Source: JAWCLZ01 sp037443105 (lineage in GTDB: Archaea; Halobacteriota; JAWCLZ01). Taken from it: a stretch of 12,026 nt of DNA. Each line of letters opens with the position of its first letter. Position 1 is the first letter of the stretch. The translations under genes and the position numbers were made by a program. Shown here in pieces: positions 7,150 through 12,026 of the stretch. The notes under the pieces were generated by a model, which was not told the DNA's origin, searched no databases, and worked only from the letters and a program-made list of their open reading frames with translations. The stretch is from contig JBBIOZ010000048.1 of the NCBI GenBank assembly GCA_037443105.1, positions 1 to 12,026 of the forward strand. Reading direction: 5' to 3'.

Positions 7150-7190
7150 ATAAAATAAAAAATAAAAAAGCGTTGTTAGAGTCTAACAAC
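7150..7190 (-). terminator. Hairpin plus T-tract terminator of the TRAM gene
   Basis: GTTGTTAGAGTCTAACAAC (7172-7190) is a perfect inverted repeat with nine-base arms. On the minus strand, 18 bases after the TRAM stop codon, it is followed by GCTTTTTTATTTTTTATTTTA, a hairpin with T-runs. Archaeal termination relies mainly on the T-tract; the hairpin may add to it or protect the 3' end. Confidence 0.65.
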
Positions 7191-7208
7191 ACATCATCGT
7201 CCTCAAAA

Positions 7209-7445
7209 CTACACTTTTTCAGCGATTGCGAAATTGCGTTTCACGGTGTTGACTTTAATTTTAACTTCATCGCCAACCTTTGTATCCGGGACGAAGATCA
7301 CAAAACCTTGAATCCTCGCAATTCCATCGCCTTCGCGTGCAATATCCTCAATCTTCACATCATACGTGCTACCCACTGTTACAGGGGCAATTCTTTTACC
7401 ACCTGTAAACAAGCTACACACCTCAGATGCAAAAGTAGTCCGCAT
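7209..7445 (-). CDS. Small TRAM-domain RNA-binding protein
   Basis: A 78-residue protein that is almost entirely one TRAM domain, a small beta-barrel RNA-binding fold also found in TrmA/RumA and MiaB-type RNA-modifying enzymes. The signature VGSTYDVKIEDIAREGDGI (24-42), then GFVIFVP and VGDEVKIKV, and the ending FAIAE match stand-alone archaeal TRAM proteins. Some of these act as RNA chaperones with cold-responsive expression in methanogens. The first 22 residues (with one cysteine) are outside the core and not conserved as far as I can tell. The ATG at 7445 has no ribosome binding site but an excellent TATA box 26-34 bases upstream, so the message is probably leaderless. It sits 49 bases downstream of nth and has its own promoter and terminator, so it appears monocistronic. 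The RNA target is unknown. Confidence 0.85.
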   Translation of the reverse strand: MRTTFASEVCSLFTGGKRIAPVTVGSTYDVKIEDIAREGDGIARIQGFVIFVPDTKVGDEVKIKVNTVKRNFAIAEKV

Positions 7446-7469
7446 AAAAATGCAGGCTAAATTTGCAGC

Positions 7470-7481
7470 GATTTATATAAT
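7470..7481 (-). promoter_or_regulatory. Box A promoter of the TRAM gene
   Basis: TTATATAAAT on the minus strand, ending about 25 bases before the ATG at 7445. It is a near-perfect archaeal TATA element at leaderless-promoter distance and the clearest promoter of the window. Confidence 0.65.
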
Positions 7482-7494
7482 GCAATAGGTAATA

Positions 7495-8103
7495 TTAAAG
7501 TCTTCGCTTGCAAATATCGCTCAAGAAACAGATCTCACATTTTGGTTTAACAGGCTTGCAAATATCTTGCCCAAATTTCACAAAGAGCTCGTTCAATTGA
7601 GACCAAAAAATAGCAGGCACAATACTTTTAAGCTTAGCCTCAGTTTGATCTGGGGTCTTGCTATCAACCAAGCCAAGTCTATTTGATATTCTATGCACGT
7701 GGATATCAACAGGTAATGCATTTTTTCCAAAACCATAAGCGAGCACGCAATTCGCAGTTTTCCTCCCAACCCCAGGCAGTTTGAGCAGCTCCGTAAAAGA
7801 ATCAGGCACTTCTCCGCCAAATTTTTCAATAATTATCTCTGCAATTGCTTTGATCCTTTTCGCCTTCACCCTGTAAAAGCCAGCTGCTTTAATATTTTCC
7901 TCTATCTCGCGGATATCAGCAGAGGCAAGTTCTCTAGCATTCTTAAACTTGGAGAATAATTTCTCTGCAGCAGCAAGAGTATTCTCATCTCTGGTGCGCT
8001 GCGATAAAATGGTGAAAATAAGCACCTTAAACGGCTCTGATCTAAAGCTCCCTGTGGGATAATTCGCAGCTAGCCTTTGAATGATCTCTTCAACTGTCAT
8101 CAT
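7495..8103 (-). CDS. nth: Endonuclease III-type DNA glycosylase/AP lyase
   Basis: A 202-residue base-excision repair enzyme that removes oxidised pyrimidines and cleaves at abasic sites. The helix-hairpin-helix LLKLPGVGRKTANCV (106-120) carries the catalytic lysine K115 (K120 in E. coli). The catalytic aspartate is D133 in PVDIHVHRISNRLG (D138 in E. coli). The C-terminal iron-sulphur loop is intact: cysteines 182, 189, 192 and 198 with C-x6-C-x2-C-x5-C spacing, binding one [4Fe-4S] cluster. The ILSQRTRDENT segment (32-42) is the archaeal form of the conserved LSxQxTD block. Two ATG codons stand in tandem at 8103 and 8100; either could be the start. There is no evident ribosome binding site. 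It is divergent from radB, another DNA repair gene, with a shared 77-base promoter region, so joint control is possible. Confidence 0.93.
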   Translation of the reverse strand: MMTVEEIIQRLAANYPTGSFRSEPFKVLIFTILSQRTRDENTLAAAEKLFSKFKNARELASADIREIEENIKAAGFYRVKAKRIKAIAEIIIEKFGGEVPDSFTELLKLPGVGRKTANCVLAYGFGKNALPVDIHVHRISNRLGLVDSKTPDQTEAKLKSIVPAIFWSQLNELFVKFGQDICKPVKPKCEICFLSDICKRRL

Positions 8104-8144
8104 ATAAAATTTAATATGATAACTATTTTTAGCTAACGAGATAC

Positions 8145-8163
8145 TTATTTAATTATTAAATAA
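8145..8163. promoter_or_regulatory. AT palindrome in the nth-radB divergent promoter region
   Basis: TTATTTAATTATTAAATAA is a perfect palindrome with nine-base arms around a single T at 8154. It can be read as a TATA element on both strands. Its centre is 27 bases before the proposed radB start and 51 before the nth ATG. It may be a bidirectional promoter element or a dimeric regulator site; sequence alone does not separate these. Confidence 0.4.
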
Positions 8164-8168
8164 CAAGC

Positions 8169-8183
8169 GAGGCTGATAGCATA
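8169..8183 (+). promoter_or_regulatory. Ribosome binding site supporting the ATA start of radB
   Basis: GAGGCTGATAGCATA: GAGG followed by eight bases and then ATA at 8181. GAGG plus TGAT resembles the archaeal consensus GGAGGTGAT with one inserted C. It supports initiation at 8181 although the codon is not canonical. Confidence 0.45.
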
Positions 8184-8852
8184 AAGGTCATAAAATACCC
8201 AACGAGATGCAAGCCAATCGATGATCTTCTAGGCGGCGGCATAGAAGCAGGTACCATAACGCAAATCTATGGAGAGGCTGGAAGTGGAAAGACCAATCTA
8301 TGCCTCCAGCTTGCAATCGAATGTGTGAAAAGCGGGAAAAAAGTGATATTCATAGACACAGAGGGCTTTTCACCTGAGCGTTTTTCCCAAATAGCTGGAG
8401 AGAACGCAAGAGAGGTCGCTCAGGATATCTTTATCTTTGAACCAATAACCTTTGAGGAGCAGTGGAGTGCGGTCAAGGATGCTGAGAAACTTATAAAGAA
8501 AAACGTTGGCTTGATCATAATCGACTCCCTTGTATCCCACTATCGCTTTGAGTTAGATGAAGAGAGAAGTCTGCATTTAAAGCGAGAGCTCGCAAATCAA
8601 CTTACTCATTTGCTTGGCCTCGCTAGGAAGTATAACATTGGTGTTGCCATCACAAATCAGGTATACACCGATGTTTCCACCGATGAGCTTAAAGCCGTAG
8701 GAGGCACTATACTTGAACATCTCTCGAAGATAATTATAAAGCTGGAAAAGCTGGGCGAGAGCGGGAAGAGGAGAGCCACGATCGAAAAGCATCGCTCTAG
8801 ACCAGAGCATCTTTCTGCAGAGTTTACAATCACAGCTAAGGGACTCGAATAG
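8181..8852 (+). CDS. radB: RadB, RecA/RadA-family recombinase paralogue (non-canonical ATA start proposed)
   Basis: RadB is a RadA/Rad51 paralogue that lacks the N-terminal helix-hairpin-helix domain and assists homologous recombination; it is characteristic of Euryarchaeota. From 8181 the protein has 223 residues, normal for RadB. Landmarks are CKPIDDLLGGGIEAG (10-24), Walker A GEAGSGKT (31-38), IDTEGFSPERF and Walker B GLIIIDS with a preceding lysine-rich segment. A GGTI-x-EHLSKIIIKL segment and the C-terminal EKHRSRPE block follow. No ATG, GTG or TTG occurs in frame between the stop at 8157 and Walker A; the first canonical candidate, GTG at 8325, would delete the ATPase P-loop. ATA at 8181 has GAGG at 8169-8172 with eight bases between, so I take it as start, perhaps a rare AUA initiation or one base error for ATG. 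It converges with truD, 19 bases apart. Confidence 0.85.
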   Translation: MKVIKYPTRCKPIDDLLGGGIEAGTITQIYGEAGSGKTNLCLQLAIECVKSGKKVIFIDTEGFSPERFSQIAGENAREVAQDIFIFEPITFEEQWSAVKDAEKLIKKNVGLIIIDSLVSHYRFELDEERSLHLKRELANQLTHLLGLARKYNIGVAITNQVYTDVSTDELKAVGGTILEHLSKIIIKLEKLGESGKRRATIEKHRSRPEHLSAEFTITAKGLE

Positions 8853-8862
8853 GGAGATCACT

Positions 8863-8879
8863 GCTTTTACTCTAAAAGC
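8863..8879. terminator. Short palindrome between convergent radB and truD
   Basis: GCTTTTACTCTAAAAGC has seven-base arms and a three-base loop in the 19-base gap and the first stop-proximal bases of truD. It carries T4 on either strand, so it could weakly terminate both transcripts. No long T-run follows on the plus strand, so the call is tentative. Confidence 0.3.
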
Positions 8880-10197
8880 CAGCTTCTACCACATCCCTGC
8901 TTTTCATATACTCCCTGAGCAAAGTAGTTGCATATGATCCCTTAGGTAGGGAGAAATTAAGCAAAAGCTTTTGCTTCCCTAGATTGAGTTCATCCATCGA
9001 AATCTGGAAACTTGGATTAATCCTTAAAAGCACCCCTCGCCTCAATCCCTTTGAGCTTAATTCCGGCATAACTTTAACTTTAAATTCCTGCCCAGTTATT
9101 CCAGCTTCACTTAGCACAGCACGTTCAATTTCACCAGGTTCGCCTTCTGAAAGTGGTGTTTCATAGCCGATAACCGGTGCGGTGATGGCGGCTCTGCCCT
9201 TTATAATTAAATTATTAGTATTATCCAGATTTTCAGGCGTTACAAGCCTCAAATCTTTAGAATTCAATAAACCATCTTCATCGGCAAAGCAAACTATGTC
9301 ACCGGGTAGAGCTTGGTTAAGCGGCAGCCCGGCTTTTATTCGCCTGCTTAAAATCCTATTAAATATGATTGCTTGATAAGCGTGAATGAACATTTGCCTC
9401 AAACTCAATGGAAGTACTTTGAATGCGGCTTTGAAATCTCCAGGCTTGCTCAAAAGCTCGTGCATCATTGCACGTTCATATTTTAGGTACCTAGGATAGC
9501 GCTTTAATCCACCGCTGAAGTCTCCAGTATCGAAGACATACTCCCTTGCAGCTCTCACCTCCTCAGGCTCTGCTTCACTTGGCTTAGCAATATATATGAG
9601 AGCAGCTTTTTCGAGGTCGCCATTCAAAATTGCTTTCCCAACTTCACCAGTAATGGGCCTTCTCGTGCCGAAACGCTGCGCTCCATAAAAATTGGGAACC
9701 CCACCAATGCTAAGTAATTCATTGGTTATCGAGCTTGCTCTTTCCTCCAAGCTTTTGGGCTCGAGATCTATGTCTCTTATAATGATTTCAAATCGATTGC
9801 CCTTGAGATCGCCTAATGTCACTGATTTCTCGCTTCTGCCTAAAACCCCCAGTTCAACTCCATTCAGCCTTACCCTTCGCAGAAGCTCTTCATCAACATT
9901 ATATATGCTAACTAGCTGCTTGGTTACTGCTCGCTTATCCTTGGTACCGGCGAAGCCTATGCGCTTATAGCTTATACCAAGCGACTTTGCAATTGCCTTG
10001 ATAGCAAGGTTCGTTTCCCAGTTTTTCTTGATCAACTCCGCAATCAAAAAATTACCTTTCTCCCCTATAGCCACTTTTGAAATTTCCTCAACCTTGAAAT
10101 CCTCAACCAAGCAGCGAAGCTTTCCCCCTATGCCAGGGGTTTTAGTAGCATAAACCTCTATTCCAATCCAATGCTCAAAGTTAGATACCTCGATCAA
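8872..10197 (-). CDS. truD: tRNA pseudouridine(13) synthase TruD
   Basis: TruD isomerises uridine 13 in the D-arm of certain tRNAs to pseudouridine. At 441 residues it has the normal archaeal length. The N-terminal IGIEVYATKTPGIGGKLR followed by EDF-x-VEEI is typical. The catalytic aspartate D87 lies in GFAGTKDKRAVT (81-92), and PNFYGAQRFGTRRP (168-181) is the strongest family signature. The TRUD insertion domain follows it (about residues 200-360), and LRRGVLLR lies near the C-terminus. The start is TTG at 10197. An in-frame TGA lies 10-12 bases upstream, so nothing longer is possible and no ATG is near. The start overlaps the end of the phosphohexomutase gene by 17 bases, and AAGGAG directly abuts the TTG, too close for an ordinary ribosome binding site. 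Translational coupling with the mutase is likely. Confidence 0.92.
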   Translation of the reverse strand: MIEVSNFEHWIGIEVYATKTPGIGGKLRCLVEDFKVEEISKVAIGEKGNFLIAELIKKNWETNLAIKAIAKSLGISYKRIGFAGTKDKRAVTKQLVSIYNVDEELLRRVRLNGVELGVLGRSEKSVTLGDLKGNRFEIIIRDIDLEPKSLEERASSITNELLSIGGVPNFYGAQRFGTRRPITGEVGKAILNGDLEKAALIYIAKPSEAEPEEVRAAREYVFDTGDFSGGLKRYPRYLKYERAMMHELLSKPGDFKAAFKVLPLSLRQMFIHAYQAIIFNRILSRRIKAGLPLNQALPGDIVCFADEDGLLNSKDLRLVTPENLDNTNNLIIKGRAAITAPVIGYETPLSEGEPGEIERAVLSEAGITGQEFKVKVMPELSSKGLRRGVLLRINPSFQISMDELNLGKQKLLLNFSLPKGSYATTLLREYMKSRDVVEAGF

Positions 10198-11611
10198 CTC
10201 CTTCCATCACAAACCGCTTGCCTTCGGCTAGGATTTTATTCAAGATTTCTGCACTTGCAGCTTCACCATATATTCTAACCACAGGCTCGGTACCTGAGGG
10301 GCGAATTAAAAGCCACGCGCCACCTTTCAAAGTTAGCTTTAAACCATCCAGAGTACTGATATCCACAACCTCAAGCCCGGCAATTTCTCTAGGAACTTGA
10401 AGCTTAAGCCTCTCAATTAACTTAGGCATCTTTTCCTCTTGAAATGCGATGCTAATTCTATCAAAAAATAAATCGCCATATCTCTTTTTAAGATCGAGAA
10501 CAAGCTGAGAAAGAGGTTTCCCATTGGCAGCAATCATTTCAGCTAAGAAAAGTGCGGTTAGCAATCCATCTTTCTCAGCAACGTGACCGCTAAAACAAAC
10601 TCCACCGCTTTCTTCGCCAGCAATTAAGCCATTTTTCTCAATCATAGCCTTTGCCAGCCATTTAAAACCAACTGGTGTTTCAATGAGTTCAAGACCGTGA
10701 GATTCAGCAATTCTGTCCACCAAGTGTGTTGTGGCGATGGAACGAACTATAGCACCCTTCCTTTTTACCCTGCCAGCTAAATAACTTGCCAGAAGGCTGA
10801 ATACCACGTTAGGATGAATATAAGTACCGTGTTCATCCACAACACCAATGCGATCCGCATCACCATCATTTGCAACGCCGAAATTAGCACCTCGTTCAAC
10901 TACCACTCGCTTAAGCTTGCCAAGAAATCTCTCCTCAGGATTTGGCTCCATCCCGCCAAAAACTGGGTCAGCCCAGTTATGAATTTCTATAACCTCGCAT
11001 CCAGCATCGCTCAAAAGCGTGGGAAGATAGCTCCTCGAAGTGCCAAAAAGTGCATCGTGAACAATTCTAAGTCCAGCATTTCTAATCAAGGCTGTATCCA
11101 CGAGACCAAGAACGTGCTTTCTGTAATCTTGAAATGCATCAAATTCCAAAAGCAAGCCACGACTTTTCGCCTCCTGAAGCTCGATCTTTTTCACGCTTTC
11201 CAAAGTTAATATTCCAATGTTTCTTTCAATCGCATCAGTTACCACTGGAAGAGCAGGCATTGCTGTTTCTGGAATAAATTTGATACCATTGTATGCTGGT
11301 GGATTATGCGAAGCGGTAAGCATGATACCCCCTCCAAGACCTCTATATTTAATTGTATAGGCAACCACTGGGGTAGGCAGATCTCTCACAGGTAAAAGCA
11401 CTGCAATATTATTTCCACACAGCACGCTTGCAGCTGTTTCCGCATAAAGCCTACTATTTCTCCTTGTATCATAGCCCACAACTATAACTCTGCTACCTAG
11501 GTTTCGCTCAACGAGATAATTAGCTATGGCCTGAGCCACCATAGCAACGCGGTCGACAGTGAATTCCCTGTCCATTATTGCACGCCAACCATCGGTCCCG
11601 AATTTGATCAT
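10181..11611 (-). CDS. Alpha-D-phosphohexomutase (phosphoglucomutase/phosphomannomutase)
   Basis: A 476-residue enzyme moving phosphate between the 1- and 6-positions of hexoses (glucose or mannose, less likely glucosamine). The four active-site loops are intact. The phosphoserine loop is TASHNPPAYNGIKF, with S101 as the phosphorylated residue. The metal loop DGDADR (249-254) has D249, D251 and D253. The sugar-specificity loop GEESGG (332-337) is the form seen in phosphoglucomutase and bifunctional enzymes. The phosphate-binding loop is RPSGTEP (437-443). The N-terminal KFGTDGWRA is also conserved. ATG at 11611 is preceded by GGTGA four bases away, a good ribosome binding site. It is the first protein gene after tRNA-Gln and overlaps truD. 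If glucose 1-phosphate is the substrate, it would work next to the phosphorylase-like enzyme at 4587-3041, but that link is inference. Exact specificity is open, so I give no symbol. Confidence 0.88.
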   Translation of the reverse strand: MIKFGTDGWRAIMDREFTVDRVAMVAQAIANYLVERNLGSRVIVVGYDTRRNSRLYAETAASVLCGNNIAVLLPVRDLPTPVVAYTIKYRGLGGGIMLTASHNPPAYNGIKFIPETAMPALPVVTDAIERNIGILTLESVKKIELQEAKSRGLLLEFDAFQDYRKHVLGLVDTALIRNAGLRIVHDALFGTSRSYLPTLLSDAGCEVIEIHNWADPVFGGMEPNPEERFLGKLKRVVVERGANFGVANDGDADRIGVVDEHGTYIHPNVVFSLLASYLAGRVKRKGAIVRSIATTHLVDRIAESHGLELIETPVGFKWLAKAMIEKNGLIAGEESGGVCFSGHVAEKDGLLTALFLAEMIAANGKPLSQLVLDLKKRYGDLFFDRISIAFQEEKMPKLIERLKLQVPREIAGLEVVDISTLDGLKLTLKGGAWLLIRPSGTEPVVRIYGEAASAEILNKILAEGKRFVMEGVDRGI

Positions 11612-11621
11612 CCCTTCACCT

Positions 11622-11627
11622 AAAAAA
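11622..11627 (-). terminator. T6 run after tRNA-Gln
   Basis: On the minus strand six T residues follow the discriminator base of tRNA-Gln directly, nine bases before the GGTGA site region of the mutase gene. A short T-run of this type can terminate archaeal tRNA transcripts, but read-through into the mutase is equally plausible. Confidence 0.35.
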
Positions 11628-11700
11628 TAGTCCCGGGCGGATTCGAACCGCCGTCGCCGGCTCCAAAGGCCAGCAGGATTGACCGCTACCCCACGGGACT
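11628..11700 (-). tRNA. tRNA-Gln (anticodon TTG)
   Basis: A complete 73-base cloverleaf. The acceptor arms AGTCCCG and CGGGACT pair fully and the discriminator is A. The anticodon stem CTGGC/GCCGG encloses the loop CTTTGGA, giving anticodon TTG (plus-strand 11664-11666), read as Gln (CAA). The T-arm is GGCGG-TTCGAAT-CCGCC. CCA is not encoded and there is no intron. A1-U72 fits archaeal tRNA-Gln, which is normally charged by the GatDE amidotransferase route. Confidence 0.95.
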
Positions 11701-11724
11701 TCTGAAAAATATATATCGATATTA

Positions 11725-11736
11725 CTTATTTTATCT
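11725..11736 (-). promoter_or_regulatory. Putative box A promoter of tRNA-Gln
   Basis: GATAAAATAA on the minus strand, centred about 30 bases upstream of the tRNA 5' end. This would place the start a few bases before the mature tRNA. The element is less perfect than the one before tRNA-Val. Confidence 0.35.
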
Positions 11737-11792
11737 TTTGCTCTTCTGGCAAAACAGAATTCGAAAATCAAGCGCATAAATATAGCAGCAAA

Positions 11793-11866
11793 TGGGCTCG
11801 ACCGGATTCGAACCGGTGAACTTCGCCGTGTGAAGGCGACGTCATAACCAGCTAGACCACGAGCCC
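11793..11866 (-). tRNA. tRNA-Val (anticodon CAC)
   Basis: A complete 74-base cloverleaf. The acceptor arms GGGCTCG and CGAGCCC pair fully with discriminator A. The anticodon stem TCGCC/GGCGA encloses TTCACAC, giving anticodon CAC (plus-strand 11830-11832), which reads the valine codon GTG. The T-arm is ACCGG-TTCGAAT-CCGGT. CCA is not encoded and there is no intron. It lies 92 bases upstream of tRNA-Gln on the same strand, with a separate promoter for each. Confidence 0.96.
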
Positions 11867-11895
11867 GATTATATTGAATATTCCTCTCTTAGCTG

Positions 11896-11903
11896 TTATA
11901 AAT
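11896..11903 (-). promoter_or_regulatory. Box A promoter of tRNA-Val
   Basis: ATTTATAA on the minus strand, centred 33 bases upstream of the mature tRNA 5' end. That spacing gives a short 5' leader to be removed by RNase P. A purine-rich CGCAAAG precedes it at the BRE position. Confidence 0.55.
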
Positions 11904-11929
11904 CTTTGCGTTTTAATAAAGGTTATTAC

Positions 11930-12026
11930 CCGCATTTATTTTTTAAAATTTTCAAAATTTTTACATAAAATTATAAATTTTTGTTAAAATTAACCAAAAA
12001 AATTATATAATCTTAATCATAATTGT
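11930..12026. other. Very AT-rich gene-free end of the window
   Basis: After the tRNA-Val promoter the sequence is almost pure A/T with runs of A and T, such as TTTTTTAAAATTTTCAAAA. No open frame of useful length, RNA fold or clear repeat is visible. It is probably an intergenic promoter or terminator zone of a gene outside the window. Confidence 0.5.

Noticed and set aside
7097..7170. AT-rich repeats as a CRISPR array or replication origin
   Set aside because: The two copies are 16 bases of simple A/T sequence, not spaced as a CRISPR array, and no ORB-like motif or cdc6 gene is present.
7190..7208. GATGATG downstream of the TRAM gene as a box C of a C/D guide RNA
   Set aside because: It does not match RUGAUGA fully and no correctly spaced box D or internal C'/D' pair is visible.
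7593..7829. Minus-strand 78-codon frame inside nth
   Set aside because: Out-of-frame shadow of the helix-hairpin-helix region of a complete nth gene.
8325..8852. radB starting at GTG 8325 (175 residues)
   Set aside because: It would remove the Walker A motif and the conserved GGGIEAG region, which are clearly encoded upstream in the same frame.

Overview
The window looks like chromosomal DNA of a euryarchaeote. The evidence is the gene set: a RadB recombinase paralogue, a family B DNA polymerase with a C-terminal PCNA-binding motif, a lone TRAM-domain protein, TrmY, archaeal-type TruD and type II methionine aminopeptidase. AT-rich box A promoters, some close enough to the start codon for leaderless transcripts, and a GGTGAT-type ribosome binding site agree with this. 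A partial [NiFe]-hydrogenase maturation protease suggests an anaerobe. I cannot name the lineage from the sequence alone.

Layout from left to right. Positions 1-378 (+) hold the 3' part of the hydrogenase maturation protease. It converges, with a 3-base overlap, on a long minus-strand block. Read in its own direction, that block is polB (7046-4632), a glucan-phosphorylase-like glycosyltransferase in two overlapping reading frames (4587-3041), a prolidase-type M24 peptidase, methionine aminopeptidase and trmY (ending at 375). Gaps are 44 bases after polB and then only a few bases, so glycosyltransferase to trmY looks like one operon. Upstream of polB is an AT-rich spacer with a hairpin plus T-tract terminator for the TRAM gene (7445-7209). 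Endonuclease III (8103-7495) lies upstream of that. It is divergent from radB (8181-8852, +), and the shared promoter region contains a perfect AT palindrome. RadB converges on truD (10197-8872), which overlaps the upstream phosphohexomutase gene (11611-10181). tRNA-Gln(TTG) sits 16 bases upstream of the mutase and tRNA-Val(CAC) lies further up. The last 120 bases are very AT-rich and hold no gene that I can see.

Themes are DNA replication and repair (PolB, Nth, RadB), tRNA and tRNA modification (TrmY, TruD, two tRNAs, perhaps TRAM), N-terminal and proline peptide processing (Map, PepQ), and sugar phosphate or glycogen metabolism (phosphorylase-like enzyme, phosphohexomutase).

Two points deserve attention. 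The phosphorylase-like enzyme is broken exactly at its inter-domain boundary, at a site that is both an ATGA stop/start overlap and a canonical -1 slippery heptamer (G GGA AAA), with a hairpin 11 bases downstream. RadB has no ATG, GTG or TTG upstream of its Walker A motif; the best-supported start is ATA at 8181, behind a GAGG motif. I found no CRISPR array, insertion sequence, phage gene or defence system.
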